A stretch of DNA of 64,000 bases from Phaeosaccion multiseriatum. Its lineage: Eukaryota; Ochrophyta, other classes. Below are positions 44,538 through 55,522 of the stretch, piece by piece. The translations under genes and the position numbers were made by a program. The notes under the pieces were generated by a model. That model was not told the origin of the DNA, did no database searches, and saw only the letters and a program-made list of their open reading frames with translations. Numbering within the stretch: position 1 is the stretch's first letter; each line of letters begins with the position of its first letter. Location: assembly GCA_965112735.1 (NCBI GenBank), contig OZ218953.1:1612001-1676000 (forward strand). Reading direction: 5' to 3'.

Positions 44538-46824
44538 TCTAGAGGCGTGAGCCCGCGCCGCTCTTGCAGTTCAAGTGCTGGGGCCCGGGCTGCTCTGCAG
44601 TTGAGCTCGTTCCGAGGAGGCCGAAACTTGGACCAGTTCCGAGTCGATGGAGAGGGCCACACGGAGGTAGACTCCCGCTCCAAAGCGTCCCCGGCGCTCC
44701 CCACTGCAGGCGAGTCGCAGGGCGTCCACGCTTTAGAGCAGTGGCACAATCGGTCACTCGGATCGTGTGAAGGGGCGGGAGAAGCTAGGAGGCCCCAGCC
44801 CTCGGAAGAAAAAAGCAAAGCTCCTTTCAGCGCGCGCGTCAATTTCAAAGCACACAGGGATACCGCCCGCGTCTCTCGTACTCCCAGCTGTATATACTCT
44901 GACCTCACTCCTTGTTCTGGCTAATGCTCGATCCCTACAGCCTTTGGAAAAATTGAGTAGATTTGATAATAAATAAGCACTTACGTATATGCCTAAAAGT
45001 ACAAGAAGAGCGTGATGCCGGCCGCCTCTCTCTCTCTCTGGACACCCCGCTCGAGGAGCGCAGGAGGAGAGGGAGGGAGATGCTCTACGCTAGTAGGGGC
45101 CTCGAGTGGGCCGATAAGGTGTCTCGGCGCTCTTGAGACCTTCAAAGGAGGGAACCAGGCACATTTCCTTACCGGCGTCAACTTGCCGCCCACTCTGCCT
45201 AGACTGTATCGAGGGCGGCTTCCTTCCTTCTTCTTCCTCTTCCACGCAGTACCTGGTAGTAGAGAAGAAGCACCAGACAGAGGCAGAAACGAGGACACTA
45301 CCGGAACGGTTAGGTAACTACAGCCCGGCTAGAAACAAAAGACGATGCACAACACCAAGGAAGAGCCGCGGAGATATTGGTGTCTTTGCGCCCTGCGGAG
45401 ACACAGGCAAGAAGGAGAAACAGACAAGCAGGGTATCTCCTTTTCCTTCTCCTATGGTTAATTTGACTGGTCTGCTCTGTGTGTATCACTCGTGTGCCTG
45501 TCTCCTCGCCTTCAGGTTTGGAGCGACGAAGCGTGACACATGTGAGCACACTTAACACCCCCCCGTCTCTCAGTGGACTTAACTCGTCGAAGCTCGCATT
45601 GCCGAGCTCTGAGAAGGCGCCCCGCTCATTTTCAAGATGAATTTCGGGTCTACAGAGTACGCTCAAGGTCCCAAAGAATGGCGGAGGGTCGGCCCCGGAC
45701 AAACTCCTGAGTTATCGCTATCGCCAGCCTCTGCCGGCCCGCCACCACTTATTGCCCGCCACCAGCAAAGGTATATGGGCAATGTAATGAAAGGCATATG
45801 GGCAGGGTAGGGCAGGGCCAGCGCCGGCCGGCGCGCGTGTATCAGCGAGCCGACGTGTGCAAGGCACGCTACCTGCCAGTGACGTGTGCCAATGGCATAG
45901 CCGTCGAGAAAATGCGATAGCGCGTCAGGGGCCGAGGAGGAAAGCACGTGGAACGGAAGGAGGAGGAGGAGGAGGAGGAGGAGGAGGAGGAGGAGGAGGA
46001 GGAGGAGGAGGAGGAGGAGGAGGTGTAAATACCTACCTGCTACCACTGGCGCGTTAGCAAGTGTCAACCGGCATTCCTATTGCCGCTGTCATCCGAAGCG
46101 ATTCGGGCCAGCTACCTGCTACCGGCTCAGCAGGCCGGTACTAGTAAAGTACCGAAGAAAAGGTCGGTAGCATGTCAGAATTCGAGCAGCAGCCTACCCA
46201 GCAACAAGAGTAGGCATAGCGGACCCTGGAGTATCGTCTGTACATGTACGCGGCTCGGGGGGGTACCAACGAAGCGGGAAGAGGAACAGTTTCAACCGTT
46301 GCAAGGTCCAGGTTTACAGTCGAGGTCAAGGCAACATCAACCGGCCGTGTCGCGGGCGGCAATCAGTCAAAACAAGAGTAAAGGGCGCTGGGAAGGGGGC
46401 AGGGCATGCCCGGTGATAGCAATAGCACGCTGGCGCTGACGGAAGGCTGGCAGCAGGAATAGAAATGGTTGGCGCGCCGGGCTGGGGCTCGGAATCGGCG
46501 GGGAGCAGAAGCTGGACAGCCGGGTTCGACGCACACGAGCGTAGGCGCGAAGGGCGAACGACCCCCGCGAGCTTTGACAGAACAGAGCAGAGTAGAGTGC
46601 TGGACCATTGCTTGCAGGGGAGAGACGTGTACGTGGAAAGTGTTTGCGTTTCCTGAAATGTTGTAAACTTGGATCACTCGAAAGTGTTGCCTCAGCTCCT
46701 TCGTCCCTTTAGTGTGATGAAAAATGTTTATTTCCGCGCCGTGGTGCGGCATCCTCCTCTCTCCTACTCGTATGTATTTACACGGAAATTGTCTTTCGTC
46801 TTTCACCACCTCTATAAAACGGGT
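44538..46824. other. Intergenic region 5' of the Gln-rich gene and 3' of histone H1 copy 1
   Basis: About 2.3 kb without a convincing gene. Parts are diverged repeats of sequence further right: about 45340-45720 resembles 49000-49330, and about 46180-46460 resembles 49650-49880. A GGA trinucleotide array lies at 45957-46022. These matches show that the histone H1 genes were duplicated together with long flanks. Confidence 0.55.
45957..46022. repeat. GGA trinucleotide array, non-coding
   Basis: About 22 GGA units in intergenic DNA. Confidence 0.9.
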
Positions 46825-46838
46825 GGTGTTGAGACGCC
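46825..46838 (-). terminator. Degenerate histone 3' stem-loop after H1 copy 1
   Basis: On the minus strand the sequence reads GGCGTCTCAACACC followed by ACC, 45 bases after the H1 stop. It aligns with the stem-loops of the other histone genes but lacks two bases of the 5' arm/loop, giving a shorter stem with one mismatch. It is followed by purine-rich GAAAGACGAAAGAC about 25 bases further on. Confidence 0.45.
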
Positions 46839-46882
46839 AAACCGAATGAAAGGACTTTTGTGTGCATGTGCATCTTGCTCTC

Positions 46883-47608
46883 CTACTTGGCCTTGGTAGC
46901 CTTGGCCTTGGTGGTCTTCTTGGTCACGGTCTTCTTCTTGGCTGCGACGGGCTTCTTGGCTGGCTTCTTCTTGGTGGGAGTCTTGGCCTTGGGCTTCTTG
47001 GTGGGGGTCTTGGCCTTGGGCTTCTTGGTAGGGGTCTTCTTGACAGCGGCCTTCTTCTTGGCAGGGGCAGCCTTCTTTGCTGGCGCCTTCTTGGCAGGAG
47101 CTGCCTTCTTGGCGACTGCGGTCTTCCTCACGGGCTTCTTCTCGTCAGGGCTCAGCTTGTAGGAAGCCCTGCGGAAAGGAGGGGGGGAGTTGGGGAGTTG
47201 AGGCGGAGAGGAAGGCAAGCCGTTAGACAAGAGAAGCAAGGCCAACGACAAGAATCGTAGGGAGGGACGGCCCAAGAGTACGAGGGCAAAGGCGAGAGAG
47301 AAGGCAGAGGGGCGGGGGGAAGTACAACGGTAGACGAGAAATGGAGCACGCGCCACAAGCAAGGGACGGAAGTCAAGGGCGAAGACGGGAGGGTGATGAA
47401 AGCCGGCGAGTGTGGGGAGAATGACTCACTTAATCTTGATGAGCTTGCCCATCTCCTCCCCCTTCTTGAGGGCGGCCTTGAGCTGGTGGGGCTGGAAGTT
47501 GACGTCCGCGTGGTTGGCTTGGATGTACTTCTTAATGGCGGGCAGGGAGCTGCCGTTCCTCTCTTTGAGGGACAGGAGGCACTCCTTGATCATGGCGTAG
47601 TAGGTCAT
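46883..47608 (-). CDS. Linker histone H1, copy 1
   Basis: Exons 47608-47430 and 47168-46883 join in phase 2, giving 154 residues. The first exon encodes most of a winged-helix linker-histone globular domain ([20 protein letters not shown], then [20 protein letters not shown] and [18 protein letters not shown]); the intron cuts it just before [10 protein letters not shown]. The second exon encodes a Lys/Ala/Pro tail with [10 protein letters not shown] repeats that carry TPxK kinase sites. It binds nucleosome linker DNA in chromatin. This copy differs from the other two at several globular positions (ECLL, QANHADV, EEMG) and ends [11 protein letters not shown]. It is followed by a degenerate histone stem-loop. 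An intron inside a linker-histone gene with stem-loop type 3' end is uncommon in animals. Confidence 0.92.
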
Positions 47609-50143
47609 TGTTGGTGGCTGTTGTTGGTAGCTCTTGTTCGTGGCTGTGAGCGGAAAGCGGGGGAAGTCGGAAGCGAAAAAGAAGGGCAACGTCAAGCAGC
47701 GCACAACAAAGGCGGCAGTGCGAACCGAAGCAAAAGGCAGATGTCAGAGTGGTAGTAGAGAAGGGGCTGAGGACGGGCCTTGAGATTAGACCTCGAGAGA
47801 CCCCGACCAAGTTGAGAGCTCCGCACTCGGGGCAGGTCAAAAAGAGTCGTTGAACAACAGCAAGAGATGACGCTCGATGGCGTCGCGACGCCGCAGCTTC
47901 GCCCAGGTGCCATGGGCCACAGCCCGGAGCCCCTTCGTTTCGCCACGCCCCACCCCGTTGCTTCGCTCAGCTCTTTGCCCTCTGTTTGGCTCCGTGCTAC
48001 CTGGCTCCCCCCAAAACCCGTCTCTTCACTTTCCAACCGCCGCTCGCCCTGCTGCTCCTCGTTCTGCGTTTCGACTGCACTCGGTAACACGCCAAGTATT
48101 TTCTCCCCCTCTCCCCTCTGCTGGTCCCTGTCCCGCCTCTTCGCTTCCAGCGCACGTACCTTGGCAAAGAGTCGAAGTCGAAATGAGAGAGGGCTTGAAA
48201 ATCAGCAAAATCTGCTCAAAACGGCATCCAAAATCGGTGCAGCGAAATCGAAATCGAGGAACCGAAACCGATGAGGTGCCTAAGAGTAACAAAGTCTCAT
48301 CTTCTATGTATCGTTGTCCCTCCCCTCCTCCCTTTGCATTATGCCGCTGCCCTGCGTAGGGATTAGGAGAGCATTTGGAGGAGGTGGAGCGAGGAGCAAG
48401 GGTTAGTACGGGAGACCTATAGCTTCCTCACGTCACATCACAAATACGCTCGATCTCTGCCCCATCCGAGGTTCCTTCCTCGTCGTCCACTACTCACCCC
48501 CCCCCCAGGCACACAGACCCTTCAACCCCACATCACAGCACCTCTCCTCCCTCTGACACAGCCTCGTCTTGACTTGGCACGTACTACCGATTCTCCTTCT
48601 CCCCTCTCTCTGTGTCTCTCTCGCTCCAGCACTCTTTCCTTTTGTCTTGGCCCGTACTGCCTATTCTCTTTCTCCCTTTTACGCTCTTTCGTCTTGTCTT
48701 GGCGCGTGCGGTCTACCCTCTCCGTCTCTGTTCCTCTCCCTCTGTGTGCCTCTCTCTGTCTCTTCCTCTCTCCAGCTTTCGCTCTTTCGTGAGAGCAGCT
48801 CGACCTGGCGCGCCAGCTGGCCACGGGTGTTGAGGAACCTCAGAAAGATGCCAACAAAGACAGCAGCAGCAGCTGTAGCAGTAGCAGCAGCAGTAGCTGT
48901 GGCAGCAGCAGTAGCATCAGCAGTGGAGCTGCCACCGGAATGGGTTGGTCGACCCTCGCAGCTACGGTACCTACGGCCCGGCCGGTAGGTGCGATGCGAC
49001 CCCAAGCAGAGCCGCGGAGACGTTGTCGGGGGGCAAGGTTAGTTTGGGTACGGTGGGGAAGCAGGCAAGCAGGGAAATTCCTCCTCCTCCTCTTCCCCTT
49101 TTATCTCATTAACTTGACTGCTCTGCTTGCTTCTGTTCGTATCACTCCTCTTTCTATCTCCCTGTGCCCGTCAGATCTGAGGAGTGGTGGTGGAGCATAT
49201 GCCCTCACCACCACCTGTCTGCGTGGACCCAACTCGTCGAAGCTCTTAGTGCCAAGTTGGGATCTCGGAGAGGAGGGGCAGCGTTTTTCCAGCGGGCCCT
49301 TCGGCCCCCGACAAGCTTCTAGAATCTCAAACCGGACTTCGCCAGCCGGAGGCTGACATGTATATGCCGATTTCCCTCATATTGAGATCGAGTTTGTCCG
49401 CGCAGCTGGAAGCTGGAAGCCGGCTGGCCCTGGAAACTTGGCGAGGCCCGCTTCCATGGTGACTATTGGAGGCCCTATAGATTTGTCGGCCCCTGACAAG
49501 GTTCTGAGGCGACCCAGGCCAGAACCTGGAACCTGGCCGGTAGCCTGGAACCTGGGTCGCTCAAAACCTTGTCAGGCAGGGGCCGAGATTTGAGCGAGGT
49601 AGATGTCTCGAACGACGAGAAAGCGTTGAAAGGAGGGAGGTCGCGGCAGCAGCAGTCTGCCAGCAAACACAGTACAAACGGCGGACCCTGGCGTGTGCCG
49701 TCTGAGCATGTACGCGGCTCGGAGTACCAACGAAGCGAGAAGAGGAGCAGTTCGGGGGTCGAGGTTGACACCCAAAGTCGAGTTCAACCGTGCATGGGCC
49801 CAGCGGTGGCAATCACAAGGACAAGAGCTATAGGGGCGATGGCATAGCACGCTGGCGCTGATGCTGGTAGCAGAAGTAGTAGATGGCTTGGGCTGACTCG
49901 CGGTAGGTAAGATGAATGGAATGGACAAGAGGTTGAGCCCTTCCGCTGAAAACGCCAGCGGAGAGGCAAGCGCTGACAGTACGTAGGACTCGTCTTCCTC
50001 AAAGGATAATAATCGACACTCGAGCATGTTAACTTCTTGCGGTGTGTGCACAAAGGAGGAAGGCAAGGAGAAGCATGAAATGAACTTGTCGAAGTACCAG
50101 GACAAACCAAACTGGCAGTGGTGAGAGAGAAGAGAGCGGGAGG
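47609..50143. other. Intergenic between H1 copies 1 and 2
   Basis: About 2.5 kb. Bases about 47860-48290 (upstream of copy 1) match about 51170-51620 (upstream of copy 2), including a segment ending CTGCACTCGG, and probably hold the H1 promoters. Bases about 48990-49900 are diverged repeats of 45340-46460. A CAG-like imperfect repeat lies at 48861-48925. No gene is recognised. Confidence 0.5.
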
Positions 50144-50160
50144 GACGTCGTCTCTTTCGA
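50144..50160 (-). promoter_or_regulatory. Purine-rich element downstream of H1 stem-loop (possible histone downstream element)
   Basis: On the minus strand TCGAAAGAGACGACGTC begins 6 bases after the stem-loop of H1 copy 2. Nearly the same sequence follows H1 copy 3. Position and AAAGAGA content resemble the histone downstream element bound by U7 snRNA in animals. It may instead simply reflect recent duplication. Confidence 0.35.
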
Positions 50161-50166
50161 AAGGGT

Positions 50167-50182
50167 GGTGTTGAGAAACACC
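50167..50182 (-). terminator. Histone 3' stem-loop after H1 copy 2
   Basis: The minus strand reads GGTGTTTCTCAACACC then ACC: a 6-bp stem with a 4-base TCTC loop, 54 bases after the H1 stop. It fits the replication-dependent histone mRNA 3' stem-loop pattern and is identical to the one after H4. Confidence 0.85.
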
Positions 50183-50236
50183 AGTTTTGGGTGAATTCAC
50201 TCTGTGTGTGAGTCTGACTGTAGGTTCGTGGCTGCT

Positions 50237-50935
50237 TTATTTCTTCGCCTTGGTGGGTGTCTTCTTCTTCACGACCTTCTTCTTGGTCACGGTCTTCTTC
50301 TTGGCTGCGACGGGCTTCTTGGCTGGCTTCTTCTTGGTGGGAGTCTTGGCCTTGGGCTTCTTGGTGGGGGTCTTGGCCTTGGGCTTCTTGGTAGGGGTCT
50401 TCTTGACAGTGGCCTTCTTCTTGGCAGGGGCAGCCTTCTTTGCTGGCGCCTTCTTGGCAGGAGCTGCCTTCTTGGCGACTGCGGTCTTCCTCACGGGCTT
50501 CTTCTCGTCAGGGCTCAGCTTGTAGGAAGCCCTGCGGAAAGGAGTTGGGGCGGAAGAGGAAGGTCAGTCGTTAGAGAAGCAAGGCGTACAACAAGCATCG
50601 GGGGGAGGGGGGACACCACAACCAAGGGAGAAAGAGCACGAACTTGACCTTGATGGGGGGGGGGGGGGGCAAGAAACACTAGACGAGAAATAGCAAATGG
50701 CGCAACGGGGGGGGGGGGGGGCAAGCGCAATCGTCCCGGCGTATGTGGAAACTCACTTGATCTTGATGAGCTTTCCGAGCTCGACTCCCTTCTTGAGGGC
50801 GGCTTTGAGCTGGTGGGGCTGGAAGTTGACATCCGAGTGGTTGGTCTCGATGTACTTCTTAATGGCGGGGAGGGAGCTTCCGTTCCTCTCCTTGAGGGAT
50901 AGGAGGCTCTCCTTGATCATGGCGTAGTAAGTCAT
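50237..50935 (-). CDS. Linker histone H1, copy 2
   Basis: Exons 50935-50757 and 50531-50237 join in phase 2, giving 157 residues. The globular domain starts [20 protein letters not shown] and continues with [20 protein letters not shown]. The intron position is the same as in the other two copies. The Lys-rich tail contains [15 protein letters not shown] repeats and ends [12 protein letters not shown]. It is closest to copy 3 in both globular domain and tail. The intron holds two long G runs (50656-50669 and 50707-50721). A perfect stem-loop follows the stop. Confidence 0.93.
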
Positions 50936-52078
50936 TGCTGGGCTGTTGGTGGCTGTGTGCGGAGGACGTCGATGGAAGAGAAACGGAACGAGAACCGCCG
51001 CGGAGAGAAGGACAGCAGCGCGAAGGGCACAGACAGGAACAGGTGAGAGCTGCGGCACACAAAAGTCTCAGCTGAGGAGATCCCTTCAGCTGAGGAGGTC
51101 CCTCAGCCAGAGCGAGAGAGCAGCCCGATACACATCACAACTCCGCACTCGGGGCAGTCAAAATTGGCGTTGAACGAACGTGAGAGCGCCGTCGACGGCC
51201 GCGACCTGCAGCTCAAGTTGCCGCAGGTTGCAGCAGCAGAGGCCCTTCGTCCTCCCCCTTCCCTTCAGTTGCTCGCTCCGCTGTTTGCACTCTCCCTGCC
51301 TGCCCCCCTCCGCTCCGCTCCGCGCATATCTCTCCCCCCCCAAACCGCGCTCGACTCTTCACTTTCCAACCGCCGCTCGCCCTGCTGCTCCTCGATCAGC
51401 GTTTCGACTGCACTCGGCAACACGGCACTCGCCTTATCCTCCCCTCCGCCGTGTTGGTACCTGCCCCCCCCCCGCTTCCCCGCGCACGTACCTTGGCAAA
51501 GAGCAGGGTGGTTGTGAGGGGGGGCGATTTGGAAAAGCTCGGCAAAATCTGCGGAAAACGGCATTCAAAATCGGTGCAGCGAAATTGGAGAACCGAAATT
51601 GGGAGTGCCGAAATCGCCGGCGTGTGTGACCTGCTAGCGGCCGACCAACCATCAGCTGCCACCGCCGGTGTGAGCTGCTACCTGCTGCTATGTGCCACCA
51701 AGACTTGCTCGGTAGCACGTCAGGGGTCGACAGGAAATAGCCGAGAGGCCTCCGAAGGTTACGTGCACACACACATAGAGACAAACATACGCACAAGCTC
51801 TGCCCTCCCCGCAGTACCAACATTCTATAAAAGTTAAGGGGCCGGAGCAGTCTCCACGCCGTGCTCACTCGCCACTCCGACGCCCAAAGCAGTCACATGA
51901 GCAGAGGAAGGGGAGGGAGGGTAAGCGAGAAAGAAAAGGGCGAGGGAGGGAGGAAGAGGAAGGGATGAGGGAAGGAGGGATAGAAAGAAGAAGGGAGGGA
52001 CGTGGAGGGAGGGAGGAAGAGAATGAGTAAGGGATTGAAGAAGGAAGAGGAAGAGATGGTGGAGGGAAGGAAGGAGGG
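50936..52078. other. Intergenic between H1 copies 2 and 3
   Basis: Upstream region of H1 copy 2, partly shared with copy 1 (about 51170-51620), then a GGGA/GGAA-rich purine stretch at 51900-52075. No gene is seen. Confidence 0.5.
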
Positions 52079-52094
52079 ACATCGTCTCTTTCGG
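52079..52094 (-). promoter_or_regulatory. Purine-rich element downstream of H1 copy 3 stem-loop
   Basis: On the minus strand the sequence reads CCGAAAGAGACGATGT starting 6 bases after the stem-loop, matching the element after H1 copy 2 at the same spacing. Confidence 0.35.
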
Positions 52095-52100
52095 AAGGGT

Positions 52101-52116
52101 GGTGTTGAAAAACACC
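52101..52116 (-). terminator. Histone 3' stem-loop after H1 copy 3
   Basis: The minus strand reads GGTGTTTTTCAACACC then ACC: a 6-bp stem with a TTTC loop, 44 bases after the H1 stop. It differs from the other loops by one base. Confidence 0.85.
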
Positions 52117-52160
52117 AGTTTGGGGTGAATTCACTCGATGTGAATCGGAAGTGAGGGGCT

Positions 52161-52940
52161 CTATTTCTTGGCCTTGGTGGGTGTCTTCTTCTTCACGACC
52201 TTCTTCTTGGTCACGGTCTTCTTCTTGGCTGCGACGGGCTTCTTGGCTGGCTTCTTCTTGGTGGGAGTCTTGGCCTTGGGCTTCTTGGTGGGGGTCTTGG
52301 CCTTGGGCTTCTTGGTAGGGGTCTTCTTGACAGCGGCCTTCTTCTTGGCAGGGGCAGCCTTCTTTGCTGGCGCCTTCTTAGCAGGAGCTGCCTTCTTGGC
52401 AGGAGCTGCCTTCTTGGCGACAGCGGTCTTCCTCACGGGCTTCTTCTCGTCAGGGCTCAGCTTGTAGGAAGCCCTGCGGAACGGAGTTGTTGAGGGGTGG
52501 GGCGGAAGAGGCAAGTTGTCAAACGACAGGAAAGCATAGTGAGGAGAGACGAGAAAGAGCACAAACTCTATCTCCATGTAAAAGGGGGAGGAGATAAGTC
52601 GAGCCGTAAAGAGAGTCAAGCATTGTGAGAGAAAGAGCAAGAACGTACTCTCTGTGTGCAAAGAAGTGCAAGGGTGGGGAGGGGCAGGTAAATGGTACGC
52701 CAGAAGAAGGAAAGAGGATCACATTCAGAAAGACAATGAGCATGTGTAAAAGGTTACGCACTTGATCTTGATGAGCTTTCCGACCTCGACTCCCTTCTTG
52801 AGGGCAGCCTTGAGCTGGTGGGGCTGGAAGTTGACATCCGAGTGGTTGGTCTCGATGTACTTCTTAATGGCGGGCAGGGAGCTGCCGTTCCTGTCCTTGA
52901 GGGACAGGAGGCTCTCCTTGATCATGGCGTAGTAAGTCAT
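52161..52940 (-). CDS. Linker histone H1, copy 3
   Basis: Exons 52940-52762 and 52473-52161 join in phase 2, giving 163 residues. The globular domain is nearly identical to copy 2 (KDRNGS for KERNGS, GVEVG for GVELG). The tail has one extra AAPAKK unit and then the same [10 protein letters not shown] repeats and [10 protein letters not shown] end. The donor of the intron is GTGCGT. The three copies share the exon/intron plan, so they arose by gene duplication after the intron was gained. A stem-loop follows the stop. Confidence 0.93.
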
Positions 52941-53680
52941 GGTGGTTGTGGCTATGTGCGGAAAGCGTGCAGGCCGGCAGGGAACGGGTGGAGGGAGCAC
53001 AGAGGAGAGAAGGAATGACAGTAGTGCAAAGGGAACAGACAGGAAGAGAGGAAGAGGTCAGAAGAGTTGCAGTAGACACGGGCCCGCCACAGGGAGGGTC
53101 CTCAGACGAGACAGCATCATGAGAGGGGGAGATGGATTTCGAAGCTCTGCACTCCAGGCGCCGCGTCAAAACCTCGTTGAAAAAGGCCCCCACGAAGCGC
53201 GACGGGCGCCAACGCCAGCCCAGAGCCCCCCCTCCCATCCCCTGTCCCTCGCCTCTGCGTCTCTCGACCTCCTCCGCACGGGCATATCTCTCCCCCTCCC
53301 CTTCTTCTCTTTCCATCTGCCTCTCTCTGCCATCTCTCTCCCCCTCCCCTCTTCTCTTTCCAACCGCCACAAATCACATCAAATCAAATCACGCAAATCC
53401 TCGTCTAGCATTCGTCTACAGTCTGGATCGAGCAAATCCTCTCCTTCCCCTTTCCTCCTCTCCTCTCCTTCTCTCTTCTCTTACATTCGGCAAGGCGTAA
53501 GGCTGAAGCAGTGTGTGCACAAAAATTTTAGAAACGGCGATATCAAAAGATCCGACAAAAGCACTTCCGGGTCGGAATACGCGCGGCTCGCGGGGACGTC
53601 CCCAAAATGATTTTTTTGCGCTCTCCTCCCCGCTGCCGTCTTCGCTTACCTTTGCTTCGGTTAAGCAAGACTACAGCACC
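52941..53680. other. Divergent promoter region between H1 copy 3 and the H2A-like relic
   Basis: Contains a CTCTTCTCTTTCCAACCGCCAC segment near 53350 shared with the upstream regions of the other H1 genes, and a CT-rich stretch. No gene is recognised. Confidence 0.45.
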
Positions 53681-53800
53681 ATGTCTGGAAAGGGAAAGGG
53701 AGGCCGAGGAGATGGCAAGAAGTCTACGAGCTAGGCTGGGCCTTCTCCCCCAGGCGCCCGGATTATCTCTTGATCTTCTTTACAGTGGCGGGGATTTGCT
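53681..53800 (+). pseudogene. Probable truncated histone H2A relic
   Basis: An ATG at 53681 opens a 17-codon frame (MSGKGKGGRGDGKKSTS) stopped by TAG at 53732-53734. The start resembles histone H2A N-termini. Directly after the stop, the translated sequence (AGPSPPGARI) still resembles the H2A AGLQFPVGRI block in shape, and then similarity disappears. No histone fold follows. It lies in the histone cluster, about 420 bases upstream of H4 on the same strand. It could instead be a genuine small basic peptide. The H2A identification rests on short similarity. Confidence 0.4.
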
Positions 53801-54467
<667 letters not shown>

Positions 54468-54498
54468 ACTCGCCATTTTACCCAACCCAACCAACACT

Positions 54499-54514
54499 GG
54501 TGTTTCTCAACACC
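54499..54514 (+). terminator. Histone 3' stem-loop after H4
   Basis: GGTGTTTCTCAACACC followed by ACC, 31 bases after the H4 stop: 6-bp stem, 4-base loop. It is identical to the element after H1 copy 2 and implies processing by a stem-loop binding protein. Confidence 0.9.
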
Positions 54515-54785
54515 ACCCTTGATCACTGAGACAAGTGCCTACACCACATGACCTGGCCCTCTCTCTCTACAGACATCATCTCTTACACACACACAAACAC
54601 ATACGCAGCTAGCATCATCCTTTGGGGTGGTCTGAGAGGAGGGCACACCGGACGCGCCCTTGTCGCAAAAACATCTCTGTACTCATTGTCACTCCCCTGA
54701 GTCCGATGTGTCTTCCGTCGCAAGTGTAGCTACTCCTCGTCACTCCCGTCTCCTCTCCATCTCACACACACACACACACACACAT

Positions 54786-55488
54786 TCAGCCCCGTCTTGG
54801 GGTGGGCGAGTCGGAGTCCGACGCCCCCTCGTCGCTACTGTACTCCTCGTCGTCCGCTCCGTAGCCGCCCTCCCCGCCTAGCCCGCCCGCCTCGTCCTCC
54901 TCCTCATCCTCCGAGAAATCCGACATGTCTTCGTCGTACTCAAAGCCCAGTCGGCCGAACGCCGCCTTCATCTTCTCGGTATCGTCGTCGTCGCCAGCCA
55001 GCCCTCCTATACCACCAACCCCCCCAGCGGCAGCAGAAGCAGCGATGTTCTCTCCCCCATCAAGGGAAAGGTTGGGCCACATGGCACCCCACTTGCTCTT
55101 CCGGGCGGCAATATAGTAGCCCGGCACCTTCTTGTGCTTGCCCTTGGTGACTACAACCCTCCGAAGCCCCCCCTCCGGCGTGCAAACGTCGAGGGCCACG
55201 TGCTTGCGGTGCTTGCGTGGAGAGCGGATAATGCGTGCCCAGTCTTGCCGATAAAAGGCACTCGCGTCTACCCCGACTCGCTCCAGTCCCATCATCGCGT
55301 CTTGAAACTGGGCGTCGGCCTCCTCTTGCTCCTCCTCGCTTTGGCAGTGCAGTTTGCGTTCCAAAAACACCTTCAAGAGGTCTACAGAGGAGTAAGGGGT
55401 AGGGGGGGATAACATGGTCGTCTGGTCGGCGCCGCCGTCGTCTGCGAACCCGAATTGCCCACCATCTGCTCCAAATCCCCCTCCTCCT

Positions 55489-55522
<34 letters not shown>

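Noticed and set aside
46860-47260. Plus-strand hydrophobic Leu/Gly/Phe-rich frames opposite the H1 tails (also at 50187-50647 and 52168-52467)
   Set aside because: Antisense reading of Lys/Ala/Pro-rich H1 tails always gives Phe/Leu/Gly-rich frames. No independent evidence of a gene.
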